From contig DGGP01000015.1 in the NCBI GenBank assembly GCA_002392265.1, positions 1 through 12,421 of the forward strand: 12,421 nt of DNA, read 5' to 3'. The position numbers were made by a program, and so were the translations under genes. Positions 1-6,409 of the stretch are shown one piece after another; the first letter of the stretch is position 1; each line of letters opens with the position of its first letter. The notes beneath the pieces were generated by a model. It saw only the letters and a program-made list of their open reading frames with translations. It did no database searches and had not been told where the DNA came from. The stretch is from Firmicutes bacterium UBA3871 (GTDB lineage Bacteria > Bacillota > Clostridia > Peptostreptococcales > Anaerovoracaceae).

Positions 1-948
1 TGCCGTACAGAGCACATGTTCTTTGAAGAAGAAAGAATTCCTGCAGTTCGCCGCATGATTATGGCTGACAGCGAAGCAGAGAGAAGAGAAGCTCTCGCAG
101 CGCTCCTGCCTTATCAGAAGAGCGACTTCAAGGGTATATATGAGGCAATGGGTGACAGACCTGTTACAATTCGTCTTTTAGACCCACCTCTCCATGAGTT
201 CATTCCTCATACAGACGAGGAAATGAAGGTTCTCGCAAAGCAGATCAATGTTCCGTTTGAAAAGCTTCAGGCAAAGGGTGCAGAGCTTCACGAGTTCAAC
301 CCAATGCTCGGCCACAGGGGCTGCCGTCTGGCCGTAACCTATCCTGAAATCGCAGAGATGCAGGCAGAGGCTATTATCAGAGCAGCTATCGAGCTTAAAA
401 AGGAAAAGAACATGGACATCGTTCCTGAAATCATGATCCCTCTGACAGGCTCGAAAAAGGAACTTGCATTCGTAAAGAAGGTAGTTGTTGATACTATCGA
501 AAAGTGCTTTGAGCAGGAAGGTATCAAGTTCGATTATCTCGTAGGTACGATGATTGAGGTTCCTCGCGCAGCACTTACTGCTGATGAAATCGCAGAAGAA
601 GCTGAATTCTTCTCGTTCGGTACAAATGACCTGACTCAGATGACTCTGGGATTCTCTCGTGACGATACAGGTAAGATTATCAAGGAATACAAGAGACTCG
701 GCATCTTCGAAGAAGATCCGTTCCAGTCGCTCGACCAGGTAGGTGTAGGCAAGCTCGTAAAGATGGCTGTAGAGCTCGGCAAGGCAACACGTCCTAACAT
801 CAAGCTCGGCATCTGCGGCGAGCACGGCGGAGACCCTAAGACTATTGATTTCTGCCACAGAGTAGGGCTTAACTACGTTTCCTGCTCACCGTTCCGTGTG
901 CCTATCGCAAGACTGGCAGCAGCACAGGCAGCTATCGCAAATAAATAA
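1..948 (+). CDS. ppdK: Pyruvate, phosphate dikinase, C-terminal part (5' end outside window)
   Basis: The reading frame is open from base 1 and ends at TAA 946-948, giving 315 codons. This is the PEP/pyruvate-binding TIM-barrel domain of PPDK, the cytoplasmic enzyme that interconverts pyruvate + ATP + Pi and PEP + AMP + PPi. The fragment aligns without gaps to Clostridium symbiosum numbering (codon 1 = residue 560, last codon = 874, the family's usual end). The known active-site residues fall exactly in place: Arg561 in CRTEHMFF (codon 2), Arg617 in [10 protein letters not shown] (codon 58), Glu745 in MIEVPRAAL (codon 186), Asn768 in FGTNDLTQ (codon 209) and the general acid/base Cys831 in ICGEHGGDP (codon 272). 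The N-terminal nucleotide-binding domain and the phosphohistidine domain lie upstream of the window. A hairpin follows 21 nt after the stop. Nothing suggests damage, so the gene is probably intact apart from the window cut. Identification is very secure. Confidence 0.97.
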   Translation, partial: CRTEHMFFEEERIPAVRRMIMADSEAERREALAALLPYQKSDFKGIYEAMGDRPVTIRLLDPPLHEFIPHTDEEMKVLAKQINVPFEKLQAKGAELHEFNPMLGHRGCRLAVTYPEIAEMQAEAIIRAAIELKKEKNMDIVPEIMIPLTGSKKELAFVKKVVVDTIEKCFEQEGIKFDYLVGTMIEVPRAALTADEIAEEAEFFSFGTNDLTQMTLGFSRDDTGKIIKEYKRLGIFEEDPFQSLDQVGVGKLVKMAVELGKATRPNIKLGICGEHGGDPKTIDFCHRVGLNYVSCSPFRVPIARLAAAQAAIANK

Positions 949-969
949 TTGAGTATTTAGAGCAATTTC

Positions 970-1001
970 AAACCCACCTTCAGCAAACGGAGGTGGGTTT
1001 T
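970..1001 (+). terminator. Hairpin after ppdK; weak intrinsic terminator or attenuator
   Basis: AAACCCACCT (970-979) and AGGTGGGTTT (991-1000) are perfect reverse complements: a 10-bp stem with an 11-nt loop. The T-run is only four bases (998-1001), and three of them belong to the stem, so termination is probably incomplete. The next ribosome binding site starts about 4 nt after the stem, which leaves no room for a separate promoter after the hairpin. Confidence 0.6.
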
Positions 1002-1019
1002 CAAAAGAGGAGGACAGCT

Positions 1020-1694
1020 ATGGAAAACAGCGAAATAATGAGAATGCCGATGATTGGAGACAAAGCTCCTGAGTTCAGGAGCATCACGACAAAGGGAAAG
1101 ATTAATTTTCCGGATGATTACAAAGGAAAATGGGTAGTTTTCTTTTCGCATCCCGCAGATTTCACCCCGGTTTGCACTACAGAGTTTATTGCTCTTTCCA
1201 AAAGAGCCGAAGAGTTCAGGGCTATGAACACAGAGCTTTTGGGACTTTCAATCGACTCACTGCATTCACATCTGGCATGGGCAAAGAACATTGAGGAAAT
1301 AGACTGGAAGGGACAGGGAAAGGTGACGGTTCCGTTTCCTATAGTTGCAGATATCAGCATGGCTGTGGCTAAAAAGTATGGAATGCTTCAGACAGTAGCA
1401 TCCACACAGACAGTAAGGGCGGTATTTATTATCGATCCCGATTCGATTATCAGGGCAATACTCTATTATCCTATGTCATCAGGCAGAAATATTGACGAGA
1501 TTGTCAGAATTATTCAGTCTCTCCAAAAGCATGACACGGAAAATGTCAACACTCCTGCGGACTGGGTTCCGGGAGATTATGTGCTGCTGGGATCGCCGCT
1601 GACTCTCGAGGATGCTGAAAGCAGAATAAAGGAAAAGGGTGAAGAGCTGATACCTTATGAGTGGTATCTTACCGCAAAGAAGGATTGCAAATAA
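1020..1694 (+). CDS. Peroxiredoxin, Prx6-type (AhpC/TSA family)
   Basis: The 224-residue cytoplasmic thiol peroxidase is expected to reduce H2O2 and organic peroxides. The peroxidatic cysteine is Cys52 in HPADFTPVCTTEF, which has the PxxxT/SxxC signature and the preceding SH typical of Prx6-group enzymes. The conserved Arg follows in TVRAVFIIDP. The long C-terminal extension (WVPGDYVLLGSPLT onward) is the Prx6 C-terminal dimerisation domain, and the length matches archaeal and bacterial Prx6 members. The only other cysteine is Cys223, next to the C-terminus (KKDCK), where a resolving Cys could lie. The start at 1020 is chosen because AGAGGAGG (1005-1012) is correctly spaced from it; an in-frame ATG at 993 lies inside the upstream hairpin and has no ribosome binding site. 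The gene is flanked by hairpins on both sides. No promoter is evident, so it may depend partly on read-through from ppdK. Confidence 0.93.
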   Translation: MENSEIMRMPMIGDKAPEFRSITTKGKINFPDDYKGKWVVFFSHPADFTPVCTTEFIALSKRAEEFRAMNTELLGLSIDSLHSHLAWAKNIEEIDWKGQGKVTVPFPIVADISMAVAKKYGMLQTVASTQTVRAVFIIDPDSIIRAILYYPMSSGRNIDEIVRIIQSLQKHDTENVNTPADWVPGDYVLLGSPLTLEDAESRIKEKGEELIPYEWYLTAKKDCK

Positions 1695-1713
1695 AAGGTT
1701 AATGAATTATTAG

Positions 1714-1753
1714 CGATGCGCTGCAAAAAATAATTGCAGCGCATCGTTTTTTA
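1714..1753 (+). terminator. Rho-independent terminator after peroxiredoxin
   Basis: CGATGCGCTGCA (1714-1725) pairs perfectly with TGCAGCGCATCG (1735-1746) in a 12-bp stem with a 9-nt A/T loop, followed by TTTTTTA. This is a strong intrinsic terminator. An A-tract in the loop side and the T-tract could also make it work, less strongly, on the opposite strand. Confidence 0.9.
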
Positions 1754-1782
1754 TTTACATTAATAGGTAAATAGTATATAAT
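1754..1782 (+). promoter_or_regulatory. SigA-type promoter of the tadZ-like gene
   Basis: TTTACA (1754-1759), a 17-nt spacer and a perfect TATAAT (1777-1782) match the vegetative consensus. The predicted transcription start is near 1789, just after the preceding terminator. This placement supports translation from ATG 1838 rather than ATG 1793, which would sit almost at the 5' end of the message. Confidence 0.8.
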
Positions 1783-1837
1783 ATGGTAATAAATGGAATG
1801 TTTCGGGAATAAGCAGCTTATTGAAAGGAGATTAATA

Positions 1838-2812
1838 ATGGGAAGTAGGATTGAGATAACAACAGATGATGCCGAATACGGAAAGGCACTTGCAGAGAGT
1901 CTGGCTGTGCACTACATGGGAATCAGCGCCGAAACGGTAATTACGAATGAAGATTTGGGTAACTATTTCATTGTGGCAGGAAAAAGAATCAGCAAATACA
2001 TCAGTGTATATGAGGCCGCTGCGGAAATTGAAGCGGCACTGGGGATTAATCCGGCACAGCGAAGTCTTTTAAAGGACAGGCTCGTGATAGGGCTTGCGGG
2101 AATGCGTGGAGGCTGCGGAGTCAGCAGCATTGCGGAGGGGCTTGGCAGGACGCTTGCTTTGTTTCACGGAAAGAGAGTGCTGTCGCTTTGCTTGGGTAAT
2201 TTCGGGAGCGACTTTTGCAGTATAGGTGATGCGCGGCTTGGCAGATTATTGTATGAAAGCAGAGCTTTAGATGATGAAGCGTTTGGGGAGAGGAGTGTAC
2301 AGTGTGTCTCGCCCGACCCTTATGGCGTGTGGCATTTGGGCGTTAAAAACGGATATAATCCTTTAGCATTTGAAAATACTGAATTTGTCAGTGAATTTAT
2401 TGAAAAATTGATGGCAAAGTTAAATCTAAACTTAACAATTCTAGACCTCGGTTCGGCCTCGGATATGGGACCGGAAAAGATGAAACTGCTAGATAAAACG
2501 GATTTTGTTTTTGCCGTTTTGTGCAGCAGAGAGGATATGAAGAGAGCATCAGACTTTGAAAATACAGTGAGATTAATTAGCGGAAATGAAGGGTTTTCAA
2601 TTACGGGCTTAATACTAAACCATGTGGGGAATCGGGAAGAAATTTTCGATACTGAAACCGGACCTGCCTGTGATTTTTCAGATGATGAAGGAATTCATAT
2701 TGAGTTTTCGCCGGAAAGCTTTAAACGGTCGGAAAGTGGGGTGGAACTCGATATCAGTCTGGAGTTTGGGCTTTGTCTTGAAAAGCTTGCATCAAAGCTT
2801 CTTGAAATGTGA
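1838..2812 (+). CDS. TadZ/CpaE-like ParA/MinD-family protein with degenerate P-loop
   Basis: This 324-residue protein has an N-terminal region of about 75 residues (possibly a degenerate receiver-like domain, as in CpaE/TadZ) followed by a MinD/ParA-type P-loop domain. The deviant Walker A equivalent is GMRGGCGVSS at about residues 88-97. The catalytic Lys of GK(S/T) is replaced by Val95, and Arg90 stands where the signature Lys normally is. A Walker B-like strand, LTILDLGSASD, is followed by a strand resembling the MinD family (FVFAVLCSREDMKRA). CpaE/TadZ proteins place Tad pilus/secretion machines in the cell and often have atypical P-loops, so ATPase activity is doubtful. The start at 1838 follows AAAGGAG (1824-1830); an in-frame ATG at 1793 lacks a ribosome binding site. 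The cpaF- and tadB/tadC-like genes lie 3.6 kb downstream, separated by a kinase-like protein and an antiporter, and this context is the main support for the Tad role. A general MinD-like protein is the alternative. Confidence 0.7.
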   Translation: MGSRIEITTDDAEYGKALAESLAVHYMGISAETVITNEDLGNYFIVAGKRISKYISVYEAAAEIEAALGINPAQRSLLKDRLVIGLAGMRGGCGVSSIAEGLGRTLALFHGKRVLSLCLGNFGSDFCSIGDARLGRLLYESRALDDEAFGERSVQCVSPDPYGVWHLGVKNGYNPLAFENTEFVSEFIEKLMAKLNLNLTILDLGSASDMGPEKMKLLDKTDFVFAVLCSREDMKRASDFENTVRLISGNEGFSITGLILNHVGNREEIFDTETGPACDFSDDEGIHIEFSPESFKRSESGVELDISLEFGLCLEKLASKLLEM

Positions 2813-2823
2813 GAAATGTCACA
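2808..2823. promoter_or_regulatory. Perfect CRP-type palindrome (candidate operator)
   Basis: TGTGA-N6-TCACA (2808-2812 and 2819-2823) is the exact half-site arrangement bound by CRP-family regulators. It overlaps the tadZ-like stop codon and lies 7 nt upstream of the -35 box of the kinase-like gene, centred about 50 nt before the predicted start site. The site is seen directly; binding by any regulator is inference. Confidence 0.4.
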
Positions 2824-2830
2824 CAATTTG

Positions 2831-2860
2831 TTGAAAATTATTTCTTTGTTGTGCTATGAT
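2831..2860 (+). promoter_or_regulatory. Promoter of the kinase-like/antiporter operon
   Basis: TTGAAA (2831-2836), an 18-nt spacer and TATGAT (2855-2860) preceded by TG at -15/-14 (TGCTATGAT) form an extended -10 promoter. It lies 48 nt before the start codon of the kinase-like gene. No terminator separates it from the tadZ-like gene, so read-through from the upstream promoter is also possible. Confidence 0.65.
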
Positions 2861-2908
2861 AATGTTTATAGGAGAAATCCACAGTAATTATACTTTGGGG
2901 GTATATCT

Positions 2909-3955
2909 ATGAAAGCTAGCTTTATCATAACTTCAGTCCTGATACCGGCGTTTAACATTCTGGTATTTTGTATTTCTGCATTTATGGATGTGAATCCGAT
3001 ATTCGCGGTGATACCGTGCATTATCGGTTCTGTGCTGTTTGCGGTCGCGGGCTACAAGCTGACAATTGAGCCGTTTGTAGAGCAGTATCAAACTCTCGAG
3101 GAAGCATTCAACAATGTAAAGCGAAACGACCAGGCGAGAAGCGAGTTTGTTTACTCGATTTCACAGGCTTTTGAGTCACCGGTAAATGAAATCATAAAAA
3201 CTACGCGCGAACTGGACAGACTGGGTATAGCAAAGGCTGAAAATTTCGAGAGAATGCAGGCAGAGGCGGATGCTGCGGCAAAGAAAAAGAATTATAATTA
3301 CTTTGATCCGAACAAGAAAACTCTGTTCGATCCTACCGATGAAAAGAATCAAAAGATTGATCCTAATAAATACAAGGGCGAGCTGATTAGACAAAAGACA
3401 AAGGATCTAACCAATTCTGCGGAAAAGCTGGGAAACCTGGCAAAGGATATTGTTCTTTTTTCCGATGTGCAGACCAAATCCCATGTAGCTCAGGGCGGCA
3501 GGTTTGATGTTGACAAGGCCGTTGACAAGGTAATGGAGGTTATGGGTAAATATGCCGGAGAAAAGGATATAGAAATCGATATCGATATCGAAGACGGACT
3601 CTATATTGAGGGCATTCAGGAACGCTTTGTCGCAATGCTTCAAAAGATTGTCGACAACGCGATAGTATATTCGCGAAAGGGTAGCAGAATTTTCATCGAG
3701 GCAAGCAGCGTCAGCGGATATGTGGTGGTTAATGTAAAGGACGAGGGCATGGGAATTCCACCGAGTGAAATCCCTAATGTATTCCAGAACTTTTACAGAG
3801 TGCAGCGTCTGACAGATCCGAATCCGAATGGTGCGGGCATGGGACTTGCAATTGTAAAGCAGATTGCGGAGCTTATGGATGCTGAAGTAAAAATAAAGAG
3901 TGCACTTAATGTGGGTACAACCGTAACATTGATTTTTAAACGAGGCATTGATTAA
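2909..3955 (+). CDS. Membrane histidine-kinase-like protein lacking the phosphoacceptor His
   Basis: The 348-residue protein has two N-terminal membrane segments (about 7-28 and 32-52), a short coiled region, a HisKA-like helix and a C-terminal HATPase domain. The HATPase motifs are intact: N box IVDNAIVYSRKG (Asn250), G1 DEGMGI (Asp278), F box FQNFYRV and G2 GAGMGLAIVK (from Gly308). The H box reads SISQAFESPV where the family has SHELRTPL: spacing is kept, but His is replaced by Gln86. A polar insert rich in Lys, Asn and Asp (about 122-160) separates the H-box helix from the rest of the dimerisation helix. There is no sensor domain outside the membrane and no response regulator beside it. 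It begins an apparent two-gene operon with the antiporter. It probably binds ATP but should not autophosphorylate on the usual site, so it may be a pseudokinase, an allosteric partner or a phosphatase-like protein. The ATG at 2909 follows a GGGGG ribosome binding site. Confidence 0.85.
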   Translation: MKASFIITSVLIPAFNILVFCISAFMDVNPIFAVIPCIIGSVLFAVAGYKLTIEPFVEQYQTLEEAFNNVKRNDQARSEFVYSISQAFESPVNEIIKTTRELDRLGIAKAENFERMQAEADAAAKKKNYNYFDPNKKTLFDPTDEKNQKIDPNKYKGELIRQKTKDLTNSAEKLGNLAKDIVLFSDVQTKSHVAQGGRFDVDKAVDKVMEVMGKYAGEKDIEIDIDIEDGLYIEGIQERFVAMLQKIVDNAIVYSRKGSRIFIEASSVSGYVVVNVKDEGMGIPPSEIPNVFQNFYRVQRLTDPNPNGAGMGLAIVKQIAELMDAEVKIKSALNVGTTVTLIFKRGID

Positions 3956-3975
3956 ACTCAGAGGACTACTTCTAT

Positions 3976-6297
3976 ATGGAACATCTTGACAGCTTTATTT
4001 TGGATTTGGCGTTAATCCTCGCTGCGTCCAGCATAATAACAGTTATATTTAAAAAATTAAAGCAGCCGGTGGTACTCGGATATATCGTTGCGGGCTTTTT
4101 AATCAGCCCAAACTTTGAGTGGCTTCCGACTGTAATCAGTTCTGACAATATCAGCCTATGGGCAGATATAGGAATAGTGTTTCTGATGTTTGGCATCGGA
4201 CTCGAGTTCAATCTCCACAAGGTAGCGGAGGTTGGAGGCGGCGCAATCATCATAGCGGGCACAGTCATAGCTGCTATGGTTACGCTGGGCTATACTGCAG
4301 GTCAGCTGATGGGCTGGTCCACGATGGACAGCGTGTTTTTGGGCTGTATGATTTCAATGTCATCAACCATGATAGTGATAAAGGCCTATGAGGAAATGGG
4401 TCTGAAAAGACGCAGATTTGCAACGCTGGTTATAGGAGCACTTGTAATAGAGGATATGGCGGGCATCTTTATGATGATTATTCTTACCACCATTTCCGTT
4501 ACGAGGAATTTTTCGGGGAAAGACCTGGCTGTGGAGCTGTCTCAGCTGATATTCATCCTGATAGCGGTACTGGTAATAGGTATATATATTATTCCGTCAC
4601 TTCTGAAGCGAATAATAGGGCTCTTAAGCGACGAGATGCTGTTGCTGTTTTCTCTGGCAGTATGCCTGGTCATGGTAGTGTTCAGTGTGTATATAGGCTT
4701 TTCCGAAGCCCTTGGCGCATTCCTCGCAGGCTCGATACTTGCCGGAACCGTACAAGCCGAGAGGGTGGAGCATCTGGTGCAGCCTATAAAGGATCTGTTC
4801 GGTGCAATATTCTTTGTATCGGTGGGTATGATGATAGTGCCGGAAATGCTTGTAAAGTACTGGGCACAGATTCTGATAATTTCTTTACTCGTAATCATTG
4901 GGCAGATGCTGTTTTCCTGCATCGGTAGCCTGATTTCGGGGCAGGCGTTAAAGACCGCCGTTCGTGTGGGCTGCTCAATGTGTCAGGTGGGCGAGTTCTC
5001 GTTCATCCTTGCAACGCTTGGAGCCTCACTGGGCGTCATCAGTGATTTTCTGTATCCGATTATCGTTTGTGTTTCCATAATTACGGCATTCACCACGCCG
5101 ATATTTATTGGCAGCGGCGAGAAAATCTACTTTTTCGTAAATAAAATAATCCCTAAAAAAATAAGCAGCAAAATCGGTCAATATACTTCGCAGGACAAGG
5201 GCGCGAGCGAGTTTGACAGCGACTGGAAAAAATTCCTGTCAAACAGAGCTGTAAAGATTATCGTGGGTATAGCGGGAATGCTTGGCATAACGCTGCTGTT
5301 TACTACTATAGTTGAGCCTTATGTTTACGAAAGCCTCGACCTTCACAGCGGAGTGGCGAGAGCTGTTTTAGCGGTGCTTGCAATAGCCTGTATGCTGCCG
5401 TTTGCTTATGTTATGTGCCGTCGAAGGGGCAGGACCTTTTTAAAGCTCTGGTACAAATCGAATTTTAACAAGCTGCCGCTGATTGCCATCTGGGCGATTT
5501 CAGTGTTCATAGCGGTGGTTTTCATAACCGTAATACTGCGCAGATACATATTTTCGATTCCTATTTTGGTGGATGCAATCATTGCGGTACTGCTGGTTCT
5601 GATCTTTATGCGTGTGCCGGTTTTGGGCGGCAGGATCAGCAGGATGGAGACCAGATTTTTCGTTAACTTCAACGAGCGCATCATAGCCCATGAAAAGGCG
5701 GAGATGAAAACCAAATCCGACAAAATGTGGATAGATGAAAAGATGCGGCTGGTGGAATACAAGATAATAGACAATACGGGAAAGCAGTTTGTAAAGGATA
5801 TGATATCGAACAAAGCCTTTGGCTGCATGATCGTTTCGATATTCCGTTCACAGCAGGAGCTGATTAATCTGCCAAAGGCAAACACACCGCTCCACAATGG
5901 AGATATTCTGACGGTAATCGGCTCGGAAGAGGGTATTTTGGCATATTCAAAGTCTCTCCAAAAGAGCCACAATATTAAAGAGACAAAGAATGGCTCAAGG
6001 TCGCTGAAGGAATATCTCTATTATCAGATGTTTGATGATGACATACTCCTCGAAAATCAGCTGATGTGCTGTGCGTTAAAACCGTTAAAGCGCGGAGATT
6101 TTATGTGTGGCAGATCTGTAAAGGACAGTAAATTTATTTCAAAATACGATGGATATATGATAGCAATAGAAAGACAGGGACTGCAGATTATTTCTCCTGA
6201 CAGAAGCGAGATACTGCAGGAGGGCGACATTATCTGGTGCCTCGGCACGCAAAAGATGGTCGGAAGACTTCAGGATGACGATGTCCTGATGCTCTGA
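3976..6297 (+). CDS. CPA2-family cation/proton antiporter with two C-terminal TrkA-C domains
   Basis: This 773-residue integral membrane protein is predicted to exchange K+ or Na+ for protons. Residues 1 to about 385 form the Na+/H+-exchanger domain of Kef/CPA2 type, including the family's SSTMIVIKAYEEMGL segment and glycine-rich helices such as LGAFLAGSILAGT. A polar linker (about 385-425) leads to an extra block of about four membrane helices (about 425-550) that classic KefB/KefC lack. Two RCK C-terminal (TrkA-C) domains follow: about 585-665 (VEYKIIDNTGKQF to LTVIGSEEGI) and about 685-768 (CCALKPLKRGDF to IIWCLGTQKMV). No nucleotide-binding RCK_N Rossmann domain is present, so ligand control would act through the TrkA-C pair, which in other RCK proteins binds small ligands such as cyclic dinucleotides. 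It starts 20 nt after the kinase-like gene, behind AGAGGA (3959-3964), and is probably co-transcribed with it. The ion transported cannot be told from the sequence. Confidence 0.88.
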   Translation: MEHLDSFILDLALILAASSIITVIFKKLKQPVVLGYIVAGFLISPNFEWLPTVISSDNISLWADIGIVFLMFGIGLEFNLHKVAEVGGGAIIIAGTVIAAMVTLGYTAGQLMGWSTMDSVFLGCMISMSSTMIVIKAYEEMGLKRRRFATLVIGALVIEDMAGIFMMIILTTISVTRNFSGKDLAVELSQLIFILIAVLVIGIYIIPSLLKRIIGLLSDEMLLLFSLAVCLVMVVFSVYIGFSEALGAFLAGSILAGTVQAERVEHLVQPIKDLFGAIFFVSVGMMIVPEMLVKYWAQILIISLLVIIGQMLFSCIGSLISGQALKTAVRVGCSMCQVGEFSFILATLGASLGVISDFLYPIIVCVSIITAFTTPIFIGSGEKIYFFVNKIIPKKISSKIGQYTSQDKGASEFDSDWKKFLSNRAVKIIVGIAGMLGITLLFTTIVEPYVYESLDLHSGVARAVLAVLAIACMLPFAYVMCRRRGRTFLKLWYKSNFNKLPLIAIWAISVFIAVVFITVILRRYIFSIPILVDAIIAVLLVLIFMRVPVLGGRISRMETRFFVNFNERIIAHEKAEMKTKSDKMWIDEKMRLVEYKIIDNTGKQFVKDMISNKAFGCMIVSIFRSQQELINLPKANTPLHNGDILTVIGSEEGILAYSKSLQKSHNIKETKNGSRSLKEYLYYQMFDDDILLENQLMCCALKPLKRGDFMCGRSVKDSKFISKYDGYMIAIERQGLQIISPDRSEILQEGDIIWCLGTQKMVGRLQDDDVLML

Positions 6298-6307
6298 TGC
6301 TCCGGCA

Positions 6308-6372
6308 GACCTGTCCCCAAATTGGATATTTCGTCAAACCGGTGCCTGGCACCGGTTTGACTTGTTTTTTGC
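6308..6372 (+). terminator. Strong terminator after antiporter gene, inside a REP-like palindromic element
   Basis: GTCAAACCGGTGC (6333-6345) pairs perfectly with GCACCGGTTTGAC (6349-6361), a 13-bp GC-rich stem with a 3-nt loop, followed by TTGTTTTTTG. It functions as an intrinsic terminator between the antiporter gene and cpaF. Just upstream, GACCTGTCCCCAAATTGGA (6308-6326) closely resembles a second motif at 9053-9070, so the hairpin may belong to a dispersed repeat that supplies terminators. A weak promoter for cpaF (TTGTTT 6362, TAAAAT 6386, spacer 18) may begin in the T-run; this is tentative. Confidence 0.8.
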
Positions 6373-6409
6373 CCTGAAAAAGCAATAAAATATTGTCAGG
6401 GGGTAGAAT

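Noticed and set aside
178..858. Long open frame on the minus strand (226 codons) opposite ppdK
   Set aside because: It is antisense to a gene whose active-site residues are all in place, has no ribosome binding site or recognisable domain, and is explained by codon bias of ppdK.
993..1019. Upstream ATG (993) as start of the peroxiredoxin
   Set aside because: It lies in the hairpin's 3' arm without a ribosome binding site, and the extra nine residues are absent from the family's usual N-terminus; ATG 1020 has AGAGGAGG at good spacing.
3576..3591. 16-bp perfect palindrome made of repeated ATCG/GATATC steps
   Set aside because: It lies inside the kinase-like gene and is explained by alternating Ile and Asp codons (DIEIDIDIED), so it is not a convincing operator.
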